Source: Acinetobacter terrestris
GTDB lineage: Bacteria > Pseudomonadota > Gammaproteobacteria > Pseudomonadales > Moraxellaceae
Direction: 5' to 3'
DNA: 64,000 nucleotides
Assembly (NCBI RefSeq): GCF_004331155.1
Contig: NZ_SJNZ01000012.1
Location: forward strand, 1-64,000
The stretch's first letter is position 1; the number at the start of each line of letters is the position of its first letter. Under the pieces are notes generated by a model. That model was not told the DNA's origin, made no database searches, and was given only the letters and a program-made list of their open reading frames with translations. A program made the translations under genes and the position numbers. This document shows, piece by piece, positions 38,245-47,587 of this stretch.

Positions 38245-39529
38245 TTAAAAAAACTTTTTCTGAAGAACTTCATATAAGGTATATTTAGGGAGATATTTGG
38301 CATTGTATTGGCGAAGAAGGATATCTCGTTTATCATACTCACCCACTTGATGGTAAACATAAATTAATTTTAAAATATTATTTGATGAAGGTCTTTGAAG
38401 CAATCCTTTTTCAAAATAGGAAATATTATTTAAAGAAATATTTTCCCTGCAATTTATGAATGCTAAATTATTAAATTCATCAAATAAAATATTTTTCTCT
38501 AATCCAGCAACGCAATAGCCTAAAAAAGCTGCACGATAATTTCCTCTATTTTTTTCGAAAGCCTGACTATAGAAAAAACTTGCAATGATAATTGGGACAA
38601 CCAAAATAGAAAAAAAATTATTACCAACATTAAATTCAATATTACTTGAGGAGTATTTAGAATTTAAATAAAAATACAAAACACAAAATACAAAATACAA
38701 ATAAAAAGTAATTATAAAATAAAGGAAATTCTAATAAAGAATGATTAATTAAAACAAATAACATTAAAAAAACAATGAAATCTCTTTCAGACTTTATCCT
38801 AAAAAATATTCTTAACAGATTAATAAATATGTAAATAAAAAAAACACCACCAATAATTCCAAATATTACAAGCAAATCTAATAGTAAGTTATGGTAAGAT
38901 GAAAGATATACAAAAAAATTATTCCCATATTGGAATTGATAATATTCAACATTTTTCCAGCCATTTCCCCAAAAATTTAAATGAGGAAAAACACAAAAAA
39001 AATCTTTCCATATCGCCAAACGCTCGAATCCACTATGTACTCTATCAGCAACATTTGATTGATTACTTCTACTTAATAAATTAACAATTCCCATATATAA
39101 AGGAATAAGCGAAAAAATTATTATCTTTACACTAGAGGTTATTTCCTTCCATTTCAAAATATTTAAAATTACTATAATAATTAATGCAAGCCAAGCAGCT
39201 CTGGATTGTGTCAGCACCAAAGAAAATAGTAATAAAGGTATAAAAATTAAAATATAAACTATTTTCAGTTTATTGAAAAAATACAAACAAGAGAATAAAG
39301 AAAGTAAGAGAAGTGTTGCAAGATGGTTCGGCTGTGCTAAATTTGCGGAAAAACGAGTACTCCTTACCTCATACAGCCATAAACTCCCTTTTGCAAAATC
39401 CAGCCATTGATAGATTGAAATAACTGAAGATAAAACTCCTGAAATAATTAATGCAACCATTACAACATCTAATAATTTATTACTTTTTATAAAATAATTT
39501 TTTAATACACCACTTAAAATACATTCCAT
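38245..39529 (-). pseudogene. TfpO/PglL-like pilin glycosyltransferase, truncated and frameshifted
   Basis: Two overlapping frames give one Wzy_C/PglL-like membrane protein. The first part (39529-38657) has many helices and the family loop ANLAQPNHLATLLLLS, LTQSRAAW, and FWGNGWKNVEY ... SSYHNLLLDLLVIFG. The second part (38700-38245) is the soluble C-terminal tail. A frameshift near 38660-38690 separates them. The N-terminal quarter, with the first helices, is missing: the gene stops being recognisable at about 39529, exactly where the island end begins. It was probably the pilin-specific transferase next to pilA. Confidence 0.82.
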
Positions 39530-39647
39530 AAGTCACTTTATATGGACATGCATCAAACCATTGAATTTTCTTGTTTTACATCATTATTCATTTTGTCCAT
39601 ATGGACATGCTTTTTAATAGACAAAATTTTGAATTTTGTCCATATTG
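39525..39647. repeat. left island end with iterated GTCCATAT/ATATGGAC motifs
   Basis: Contains TCCATAAGT (39525-39533), ATATGGACATGC (39540-39550), the palindrome TGTCCATATGGACA (39594-39607) and TTTTGTCCATATTG (39634-39647). The same motifs recur at the right end, suggesting recombinase-binding sites. Functional role inferred. Confidence 0.6.
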
Positions 39648-39754
39648 AAAAAAGCTTTTATTCAGTGTGAGAGGATAAATTTTATAAAAGCAGGAAAGTT
39701 GTGAAATATTTTAAGAGTTAAATAATTCTAAAAACAAAATGGAAAAACTCAGAC

Positions 39755-39894
39755 TCATTTATAAGCCAATTTCTGTATTTCTTCCTCATGCTGACACATC
39801 ACACGTCTTGCATGATCTATCACAATATGCCGAGTCGCTTCATCGCCACTAAATTGCATAGGTAAAAATTTTTATAACGAGGCGAAGGGCTCAT
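39755..39894 (-). pseudogene. remnant of a small gene (frameshifted)
   Basis: Reading from ATG 39894 gives MSPSPRYK; after a one-base shift in an A/T run near 39870 the frame continues as MQFSGDEATRHIVIDHA ... QKLAYK to a stop at 39755. A preceding frame ending in ELLNETAKRFQNHR stops by overlapping its ATG. Together they look like the tail of a decayed two-gene unit. I do not recognise the family. It lies between the left island end and pilA. Confidence 0.4.
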
Positions 39895-40218
39895 CGGTGA
39901 TTTTGAAATCGTTTAGCCGTTTCATTTAATAGCTCTTTTCCATGTATAAAACATTCAGCATAGAACAGCATAATTCGATTTTAATTGCTTTCGTAACTAG
40001 CGCAATTAATCACGACTCAAGTAATAATTGTCTACTTTTCGGCCTACTAAAAATCTAACTTTTCAAGTACAGACAACTTGTAATTTGAGCTCCCACAAAA
40101 GCAATAAAACTGACACTTTTTGTCACTTAGTTACATAGATTTACTTTATGATTTTTTACATTCTCTAATCTATTAAACAATGTGTTGATTTTATGCGAAA
40201 TAATTGGATAATATGCTC

Positions 40219-40234
40219 TGGCACAGTTTGTGCA
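40219..40234 (+). promoter_or_regulatory. sigma-54 promoter of the island pilA
   Basis: TGGCACAGTTTGTGCA matches the -24 GG / -12 GC pattern of RpoN promoters, about 62 bp before the pilA start. Pilin genes of this type are normally driven by RpoN with the PilS/PilR system. Upstream A/T-rich sequence with TGACA...TGTCA motifs (about 40109-40125) may hold regulator sites. Confidence 0.8.
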
Positions 40235-40295
40235 AACTATAAACTAGCTTACAAAGCTTATAATTAAATTAACAAAAACATTTGTGGAGAATGTT

Positions 40296-40829
40296 ATGAA
40301 CGCTCAAAAAGGCTTTACGCTGATCGAGTTGATGATTGTAGTCGCTATTATCGGTATTTTGGCTGCTATTGCAATTCCGCAATATCAAAATTATGTTGCT
40401 CGTTCGAATGTAGCTGCTGCTGTTTCAACTTTATCAGCAAATAAAACTGGTTTAGAAGAATATGTAATGGAATATGGTGAATTTCCTGATGGCACAACCA
40501 AACCTAAAGAAGCAGACGATACAGATCCAGATAACATAATACCAGCAGTACGTGGTGAACGTATGGAAGATCTAGGAATCAATACATCTACTTTAGGTAA
40601 AATGAATTTAGAAGATATTGGTAAAGCTACTCCTAAAGCAGGCGAAGGCATCATTCGTTTACAATTCCAACAAGGTAACCCTGGTGTACGTGGGAAAGTA
40701 GTACAAATGTATCGCAGTGAAAATGGCGCTTGGGTTTGTGAAACAAATATTGATGCTAAATTCGCTAGTAAATCATGCCCAACCGTAACTACATTAAAAG
40801 GTACTGCACCCCCTGTAGTTGCCTCTTAA
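40296..40829 (+). CDS. pilA: type IV major pilin PilA (island copy)
   Basis: A 177-aa major pilin precursor. The leader is six residues, MNAQKG|F, followed by [18 protein letters not shown] with Glu5 and a helix ending near [11 protein letters not shown]. The globular domain carries a C-terminal cysteine pair (WVCETN ... KSCPT). The last residue is serine (PPVVAS), the position glycosylated by TfpO-type enzymes in C-terminal-serine pilins. It is longer than many relatives. I chose ATG 40296, behind TGTGGAGA. It is the only intact major pilin gene in the window, with its own RpoN promoter and terminator, but on the opposite strand to the native pilA stump. Confidence 0.93.
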   Translation: MNAQKGFTLIELMIVVAIIGILAAIAIPQYQNYVARSNVAAAVSTLSANKTGLEEYVMEYGEFPDGTTKPKEADDTDPDNIIPAVRGERMEDLGINTSTLGKMNLEDIGKATPKAGEGIIRLQFQQGNPGVRGKVVQMYRSENGAWVCETNIDAKFASKSCPTVTTLKGTAPPVVAS

Positions 40830-40887
40830 TCAAAAATATAAAGTTAAAATAGATCTTCTACTAAAATAGGGTTTATTTGATATATAG

Positions 40888-40921
40888 AAAAGCCACTAAA
40901 CATTGATTTAGTGGCTTTTCA
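40888..40921. terminator. terminator between pilA and the gin operon
   Basis: Stem AAAAGCCACTAAA / TTTAGTGGCTTTT with a 6-nt loop. It serves the convergent pilA and ginD-like genes. Confidence 0.9.
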
Positions 40922-40931
40922 CTTTAAAAAA

Positions 40932-41282
40932 TCATTTGCCATGTCTTAATTCAAAATTTTCTAACAACAGCGAATTAACTTTTTCCAGCAATTTTCCATA
41001 ATCTTCTTTTAACTGCTCATGATCACTTTTAACTGCCTTAGTCTTATTTTTAGCTTTTTCAACCTGTTGTATAGTCGAAAGAACATTTTTCCCTGCTTCC
41101 TGTGCAGCCAGCTCAATTGCCTCTATAAGCGCAGCATGACGGCTCTTCTTAATTGAACCCCGTTTACGCCCTGCTTCCAGTGCCACCGTATCATTATTAA
41201 TCGCAGAACCTTTCGGTAGAACAGTCGGCTTATTGGCTTTTAGACGCTCTAAAGCAGCATAATATTCATTGAGTGCACTCAT
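40932..41282 (-). CDS. GinD-like small accessory protein
   Basis: A 116-aa charged, helical protein, the last gene of the recombinase operon. The middle contains a basic stretch (AGRKRGSIKKSRHAALIEAI), and the C-terminal half is heptad-like and probably a coiled coil (QQVEKAKNKTK ... LKEDYGKLLEKVNSLLLEN). In size and position it matches the fourth gene of GInt modules and the small TnpC of Tn554-like elements, which help recombination. It begins 3 bp after the ginC-like stop. Function inferred from context. Confidence 0.65.
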   Translation of the reverse strand: MSALNEYYAALERLKANKPTVLPKGSAINNDTVALEAGRKRGSIKKSRHAALIEAIELAAQEAGKNVLSTIQQVEKAKNKTKAVKSDHEQLKEDYGKLLEKVNSLLLENFELRHGK

Positions 41283-41285
41283 GTT

Positions 41286-43343
41286 TTAAACCTCAATATT
41301 GATCGTTTTAATTTTTTGAATGGTCTTGTTTAAAGACATAATGTCGCTGTCCATTTGTTTGTACAGTAAACTACCTTGCACTTGTGCGTCACGCACGCGT
41401 TGTAGTCGCTGAACTGCTTTTTGCATTTTATCAGCACTGTCAGCATCAAAAGCTGCATGTGCACAGCTCAGACAGCTCGTAATAGCAGTAAAGGAAATTT
41501 TTTCGCAAGAATCTGGGTTGGTACAGGCACCAAAAAGACTGGGCTTATAGGCAATTTCGCTTTTCTTCATACGCTTAATGGCTTCATCACGGTTAGGAAA
41601 AACCTTCAGTAATTGCTCACGATCTTTTTGCAACTGCAAATACGTTCCTGCGCCACCAAACAGCTTACTCGAACTGTTAATTACACCATTCTCAAACTGA
41701 GTATAAGAATGCACAAGTCGCTGATATTCCAACTCTTGAATAAATTCCTTTTGGCTATCCGAAGCTAAAATATTGGGGGCAAACACCGCATTGTTGCGAT
41801 AATACAGAGTCATTGCTTCTGTTAAATGCTTATATTGAACTGATAAAGCACCTAATCCAATAATGCCTGAACGTGCTCCATAAACAGCGAGTGAACGCCT
41901 GAATTGATGTGTACAGATATTCCAATATTCACCCAGCTGGCAGTCCTTTTCTTCTCGCCAATTGCGGAAACCATCAAAGGCTTCCAGTTCAGCCAAGTCA
42001 CTTTCACAGATGCGCAACTCATCACCAAGTAATGCCGAAATATGGTTCAAATACTCGTTAAAATTGGACTGTGTTCTAGTCGGAGCACCTGAAAAATTGG
42101 AAATAAAATCCGTTTCATTTTCAATATTTCGATTATTTTTATGCCGATGTTTTTGTGAATATCGTGTTGGAAATAAGGGATATTCACAAGGATTAGAAAA
42201 ATCGTAATGCGGATTAAATAAGGCATAGATTTCACCAATACTTTGTGCTGCATTCACGCCAAATTTAATGTCCTCAAACGTGATCCAATAGGTAGACTTA
42301 TTACCGCCACCATGTAACTTGGAAGTATAGCCCATTAACATATGCACAAAATGCTCATTGCTCTGAACCGTTTGATAGCAGTCATAAGACAGTTGATTAA
42401 CTTCATTATCCCGCATGCCTGTAAACAGATGAATCCAAAGCTTGGCCATACCTTGAATCAACGTCATATAACGGGTGAGATTGGCATGTTTTTGAATCTG
42501 ATTATTTTCAAATAGTTCTGTTAAACCAAGCAAATCTCGAGCATCCATAAAACTCACTGCATTTTTATAATCTTTAAACTCACGTGGCATACGCGCAAAA
42601 GAAGGCTCTTGTTGAATGCGCTGAAACCACTGATATAAAGCAGGTACATACCGATTAAACTCATTCAACTTATCCACTAAAGTATTAATTAAGGCAATAT
42701 AAATACGTGAAGGAATTAACTTAGTCTGTGGACCTACTTTGCCCGACTGCAAGCGTATTTGTGCAGCGAGCTTTGCTAAATGCTTAATTGGTTGATATGT
42801 ATTAAATGCTGGAATTAATAAGGGGTACTGCTGTTGTATAGTAAAACAATCAGTTAAAAATGCTTTGATGTGATTAGCTTTTTGGTAACTGATGCCAGCA
42901 TAAGCATCCTGTACTTTCGCAATATAAGCTGCATCACTAAATAATTGTGTCAATGTACAACCATTTCGGTAGGCAATGGCAGCAAACTATCGTAAGACAA
43001 TATGCCGTTGCTCAATACTTTTAATAATTGATGGGCCTGTTTTAACGTACAGTAAGGCAAAAATGATTTTTTTCATTTCTGCACGAATTTGACCGAAAAT
43101 AAAATCATTCTCACGAGCATGTTTCGACCAGCTCTTAAAATTTAATTTACAGTGACACTTCGGTAGATACGGTGAAAAGTCCCAAACATCATCGCCAAAT
43201 TTAGACAGTGTTGAGCCATTTGACATACGGGATAATATAAAGCTTGTGGGAACACTCAGCTGATTATTCTCAAGATGGTATTCGTCAGGTAAAAACTGCT
43301 CAGCAACGCCACGTGCATATAAATAATGATTCAATGAACTCAT
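41286..43343 (-). pseudogene. GinC-like tyrosine recombinase interrupted by an amber codon
   Basis: One reading frame of about 685 codons broken by a single TAG at 42987-42989 (context RHIVLR-stop-FAAIAYRNG). The 5' part (from ATG 43343, overlapping the ginB stop as ATGA) encodes 117 residues. The 3' part contains the recombinase core: LFTGMRDNEVNQL with the first catalytic arginine, THQFRRSLAVYG (H-x-x-R), YKHLTEAMTLYY (His and Tyr), then a cysteine-rich tail (ACTNPDSC ... SCLSCAHAAF). Except for the stop, the whole gene is intact, so it is a recent nonsense mutation, a suppressed stop, or two cooperating polypeptides (restart near MTQLFSDA at 42953 would keep the core). Confidence 0.75.
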
Positions 43344-45277
43344 GCGACCCACCCTAAATCAATTAGCAATTCAAAATGATTCAGCCAATACGCATCTAAA
43401 TCACCACTTTCAACTTCTTCCTGAATCGAAAAAATACGATCTTTTAAAGTCTCATAACTATTTGATAACTCTTTGAGTATTTCATCAATACGATGTAATA
43501 TAACCCCGAACTCTTGTTCCCACTTGATTAAATCCATTGCTTTTTGTTTGACGTAACTCAATAGGCTTTTCAGTGACAAAAGCTTACGTACATCTTCATC
43601 ATCGGCATGTACGGCATAGTGCTTGCAGAATAAACAATGCTCAAATTGCCGACAGTTGGGCACAGGGGCTTGTTCAGTAAACCCAATAGCTTTTTCAGGC
43701 TGTGGGCTTACTGTAGAACAAGCACCGACAGGTAAAGAGTGTGTATCTACAGTCACATCAATAGTTTGCACAGCAATATGTTCAACAGTTCGAGTTTTTG
43801 TAACGGCAACTTCTCGCAGCTCATTAAAAAATCGAGAAATTTGCTGACTTGCATCTTGAAATGAAGTTCGACTATAGTTTTTCCGTGCGGTCTCGAGAGA
43901 GTGACCCATTACTTCTGCTTCAAGCAGTAGATCACCATCACTTAACTCAACATATTGACTGCTTTTATGCTTACGCCACTGTTGCGGTGTAATCCAGACC
44001 ATTCTTGGGAAAATGCGCTGAAAAAGCTTTTTCATTAATTGTAATCTGCCGTAGCTGAATGGTCCCAACTGTTGAATTTCGTTGCGTAATGGAAAGATGA
44101 AATCACATGGTTCATCTTGAATATACCATTCACGAAGTTCCAGAATCTTCCTAAACACTGGCTCAAATTTCACCCCAAATTCTGGGTATACTGTCTTGCC
44201 TCCTGCACGGCTTTTTGTTCCCGAAAACCTTCGCCCTTGGGTACTGGGTAGGATTTCCATCGTATCGAGTTGTAACTGTTGAGCAGTGTCTAAATTTGCC
44301 CCAGTTTGTGCGATAAATAACAACATGCCGATGCAAAGACCATAGCAAGCAAGTCTTTCACGCTCTATGTGTCGCTTATTCTCATTACGTTGCTGCAATT
44401 TATACAGAGCTTCATTACGATTTTCACGTAAGCGCTTTCTATATTTACTATCCTCAGCAAGATCGAAATCAGCTAGCATTTTGGAAAAAGCTGGAATAAC
44501 TGGATATTTGGCTAAATAACTCTGCATATCAAACTGGATATGCTGTTTTTCAGTTTGATGATGAAAGCCCGAGTAAAAACAGAAGTCTTCTTCATTCACA
44601 GATTGAAAATGTGCAGGAAAATCTGCTTCTTGTATCACAATACGATGGATTTCAAGAAAGACATTCAACAAAGTTGCATAAGTTTTTTGATGATCTTCTT
44701 CCGCAATTGGTAAAACAGGAACATCATAACGCTGAGATTGGACTTGCATCGCTTGACTAACAACATCAATTTCATGACAGTCAAATATATATGCGATTAG
44801 TTTTGCTGCATTACGTTGATATTGCTTTGCTGTATGTGCAGCCAAACTTTCCTCTTCAGTGTCAGCAAGCAAAGTGCGATCAACTAAATATTTACTGTAA
44901 CGACGATACGCATCAATCACACTATCTTGTTTCGATAAATCAAAAACTTTCTTTTGCTGATCTACCCAATCTAGAAACATTTTACTAGTGTAGTAAAAGA
45001 GTCCTTTTGACAAATCTGCTCCACCCATTTGCAGCAAATAGTCGGTCAAACATTGTAAAAAATAACGCCTTTTTTCATCAAAAGATGCAGATAACTGTTG
45101 TTCCGACAAAACCTCGTCAGACACTCTTTTACGGTAAAACAGAGTTCCAATATCTAATGTCTTAAAACCAAAAGAAGCAGTTTTATCTTTGCAGACGAGA
45201 ACAAGTCGCTCATATTCATTAATCTGTTTGTTGATATCGGAGATATGGACAAACAATGGGGTACGTATGAAGCTCAT
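43340..45277 (-). CDS. GinB-like tyrosine recombinase
   Basis: A 645-aa phage-integrase-type recombinase. The catalytic half (about 310-500) shows LFIAQTGANLDTAQQLQL, where the usual first arginine is replaced, PQQWRKHKSSQYVEL, and EVMGHSLETARKNYSRTS with His and the presumed nucleophilic Tyr. A downstream cysteine cluster (NCRQFEHCLFCKHYAVH, about 555) looks like a zinc-binding site and recurs in this kind of protein. Size matches the second, largest enzyme of GInt/Tn554-type modules. It overlaps both neighbours by ATGA, so translation is coupled. Confidence 0.75.
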   Translation of the reverse strand: MSFIRTPLFVHISDINKQINEYERLVLVCKDKTASFGFKTLDIGTLFYRKRVSDEVLSEQQLSASFDEKRRYFLQCLTDYLLQMGGADLSKGLFYYTSKMFLDWVDQQKKVFDLSKQDSVIDAYRRYSKYLVDRTLLADTEEESLAAHTAKQYQRNAAKLIAYIFDCHEIDVVSQAMQVQSQRYDVPVLPIAEEDHQKTYATLLNVFLEIHRIVIQEADFPAHFQSVNEEDFCFYSGFHHQTEKQHIQFDMQSYLAKYPVIPAFSKMLADFDLAEDSKYRKRLRENRNEALYKLQQRNENKRHIERERLACYGLCIGMLLFIAQTGANLDTAQQLQLDTMEILPSTQGRRFSGTKSRAGGKTVYPEFGVKFEPVFRKILELREWYIQDEPCDFIFPLRNEIQQLGPFSYGRLQLMKKLFQRIFPRMVWITPQQWRKHKSSQYVELSDGDLLLEAEVMGHSLETARKNYSRTSFQDASQQISRFFNELREVAVTKTRTVEHIAVQTIDVTVDTHSLPVGACSTVSPQPEKAIGFTEQAPVPNCRQFEHCLFCKHYAVHADDEDVRKLLSLKSLLSYVKQKAMDLIKWEQEFGVILHRIDEILKELSNSYETLKDRIFSIQEEVESGDLDAYWLNHFELLIDLGWVA

Positions 45278-46701
45278 GACAAATCTCCTGCTGAATTGAC
45301 AGAAGACATCACATACTTCATTAAATTTGATTCATACTCATGCTGAATTTTACTGCGCCATTCTAGTCGCGATTTATAGTTCAAATACTGTAAAGTCGTA
45401 CTAATATTGGTATGACCCATTCTGGCTTGGACATATTCGACAGCTGTCATAGCCGAATGTCCTTCGGGCAGGTGCTGTAATTGGCTTTCCAGTAGATTCA
45501 TCCCAAAACTGGCACGTAAATCATGGAATTTAAAACTTTGAAATTTCGGATCAATCAAGCGAATCTCGGGTAATAACACGACTTTTAAATAACTACGTAC
45601 CGCTTCGCCTTCATAGAGTTTAAGCCTAGTCCCAAATGAGTCAGAAGCTTTGATCTTCTCGGTCAATTCCTGCTGTTCAGCTTTGCTGGTGTAGAAAGGT
45701 GTGCCAAGCTTGGTGAGAAACACATAATTTTCATCCGAGTCGCCATAGTTTGACTTTCGTCTACGCTTACGTGCTTGCTCACTATTGATATAAATTTTAA
45801 GATCTTGTGCCAACCAATTTGGAATTAGCAGCATCATTGGCTTTTGAAATTTAGTATCAATACCTGTCCCAGCTCCAACAGGCAGACGGATAAAGCCATG
45901 ACTATCAGATTCACGATTGAGTAAATATTTGATTCGTAAAGTACAAATTGTTTGCAGGCGAGCACCCGTGAACAATGCAAGATAGAACATCAACTGATAT
46001 TCACGTGATGATTTTTGCAGTGCTTTTAATATAACGGCCTGCTCTTCAACAGTGAGTGGGCTTAATTCACCACCATCCACAATCGCCTCAGAATTCGGCG
46101 CTTTGGCTGGAACATGAATCGCAAGATCATGCGATTTGATTGCCATTTTTCTACGTGCGCCAAATTCATTATCCACTGCAATGTATTTGTAGACATCTTG
46201 AAAGGGCATGCCATAACGCTGATGATCAACCAGATCTTCTGTGACAAGGAATCGGTAAAAGTTCACCACAGCATTAATTCGACTACGTGCAGAACTGGCT
46301 GAAATTAAACCTGCATTCGTCTGGTCTATAAGACGAGTACGATATTTAAAAATCGCATTCAACTGTTTTAGTTTATGAAATTTCAAACAGTCCAGCTGTT
46401 CATCTTCCAAAAAGCGCTGAAAATCAACAAGCTGATGAGCAATAGATGTAAATGTTTTAAAATCATACTGTATTGTTTGCTGTAATTTTTTCAGCAAGTA
46501 CAGATTAAAAATTTCTGAAGGGCTACCATCTCCCTGAATAATCATGGGGAATTCGAAGTAAGCGTCACCATATTTTGCGAACTCTGCATCATTTAAACAA
46601 CGGGTTGCCTTAACCAACGTCAATAACTGAAATTTTTTGATGGTCACGACTTTGGCTTTAGACTGATAACGTGACTGACCATTTTTAAGTTTAGTGCTCA
46701 T
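45274..46701 (-). CDS. GinA-like tyrosine recombinase
   Basis: A 475-aa integrase-type enzyme and first gene of the operon. The N-terminal SAM-like DNA-binding part is followed by the catalytic tetrad: ALFTGARLQTICTLR (Arg), KFHDLRASFG (H-x-x-R), QARMGHTNISTTLQYL (His and Tyr). I chose ATG 46701 because an ideal AGGAGG site precedes it; the open frame extends 25 codons upstream without one. It acts with the next two recombinases to excise and integrate the island (inferred from GInt/Tn554 systems). Confidence 0.82.
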   Translation of the reverse strand: MSTKLKNGQSRYQSKAKVVTIKKFQLLTLVKATRCLNDAEFAKYGDAYFEFPMIIQGDGSPSEIFNLYLLKKLQQTIQYDFKTFTSIAHQLVDFQRFLEDEQLDCLKFHKLKQLNAIFKYRTRLIDQTNAGLISASSARSRINAVVNFYRFLVTEDLVDHQRYGMPFQDVYKYIAVDNEFGARRKMAIKSHDLAIHVPAKAPNSEAIVDGGELSPLTVEEQAVILKALQKSSREYQLMFYLALFTGARLQTICTLRIKYLLNRESDSHGFIRLPVGAGTGIDTKFQKPMMLLIPNWLAQDLKIYINSEQARKRRRKSNYGDSDENYVFLTKLGTPFYTSKAEQQELTEKIKASDSFGTRLKLYEGEAVRSYLKVVLLPEIRLIDPKFQSFKFHDLRASFGMNLLESQLQHLPEGHSAMTAVEYVQARMGHTNISTTLQYLNYKSRLEWRSKIQHEYESNLMKYVMSSVNSAGDLS

Positions 46702-46943
46702 TTGAGCCTCCTGTTTATTAAAAACAGGCAAAAAGCGACTTGAGATAGGATTGACAAAAATGCCCCTATTCATCAAAATGGGATTGTCTGGACAACAATC
46801 AAGACAATCTATAAGAGCTCATGCGACCAACATGGGCTTTTATACTTTTTGCCAAATGAAAATCATTGCTCTACGGAATATATAGTGGAATTTAATAGTT
46901 CATAGATACTCCATAAAACGGAATAAGTGGTGAAATTATTTGG

Positions 46944-47297
46944 TTAAGCGTTTAGCTGCTGCTTGAATAATTTCAGATAGAAGCTCTTTCTTAGGTCCAG
47001 ATGGATCACCAATGATTCCTGCAATATTTTCGCTATCCAGTATTCAAGAATTGTTTGAAATAAATGACACTTGTGGCTTTCCAGTACGGCCATTAAATGT
47101 AAGTGACATATTGTAGGTATGGGGATTTCCACCATACCTTGTGCAAAAGACTGTTTTAGTTTGACGAATTGACTTTTCCAATCCAAGGCCATGCCTTCAA
47201 CAATAGTTTGCATTAGGGTGTAGGGTTGCCCTTCATGCTTAACAACATATAATTCAGCATTATAGAAAGTTACTGCGATTTGAGTTAGACTTGTCAT
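46944..47297 (-). pseudogene. phage antirepressor-like fragment
   Basis: The first 60 residues (VTFYNAELYVVKHEGQPYT, VEGMALDWKSQFVKL) match the P22_AR_N domain of phage antirepressors. After about 47130 the frame no longer looks like that family. A different frame over the 3' end reads NIAGIIGDPSGPKKELL and LSEIIQAAAKRLTK, ending near 46945, which looks more protein-like, so a frameshift or deletion is likely. It may once have antagonised the divergent repressor gene. Confidence 0.55.
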
Positions 47298-47314
47298 GGT
47301 TTCGATTCCTTTGG

Positions 47315-47512
47315 TTAGGGTTGAACGTGGGCAGATTGGTTACTTTGGCGAGTGCAATCTGCTTTTTTATTGTCTGGATTTTCTAAAAGACCTTCGTGTT
47401 GAAGAATCAATTTTAAATAGTGGTTGAATTGACCGCGATATGTGCGGTTTTCGCGTTTTGCAGCAGCCTTGACAATATTTGCTAATTCGTCATCATAAGA
47501 ACATGTGTACAT
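47315..47512 (-). CDS. small ribbon-helix-helix-like DNA-binding protein
   Basis: A 65-aa protein starting MYTCSYDDELANIVKAAAKR, then ENRTYRGQFNHYLKLILQHEG. The strand-helix-helix spacing resembles Arc/MetJ-type small regulators (tentative). I used ATG 47512, with AAAGGAG six bases before it; the ORF extends further but into the promoter. It is divergent from the repressor gene with a 75-bp shared control region, and upstream of the antirepressor remnant. Confidence 0.55.
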   Translation of the reverse strand: MYTCSYDDELANIVKAAAKRENRTYRGQFNHYLKLILQHEGLLENPDNKKADCTRQSNQSAHVQP

Positions 47513-47549
47513 GGTAACTCCTTTCATAACCATCAAGATAGCAATTGAT

Positions 47550-47578
47550 AATTTATGATAGGTTTTGATAACTGTCAA
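47550..47578 (-). promoter_or_regulatory. promoter of the small RHH-like gene in the divergent control region
   Basis: Minus strand: TTGACA (47578-47573), 17-bp spacer, TAAATT (47555-47550). TTGATA repeats (47545-47550, 47565-47570) and the partial palindrome TTGATAACTGTCAA (47565-47578) overlap it and could be operators for the divergent repressor. Confidence 0.55.
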
Positions 47579-47587
47579 GGATTTTTT

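Noticed and set aside
39594-39607. Clustered GTCCATAT repeats as a CRISPR array
   Set aside because: Units are too short, unevenly spaced and partly inverted; there are no spacers of constant length and no cas genes.
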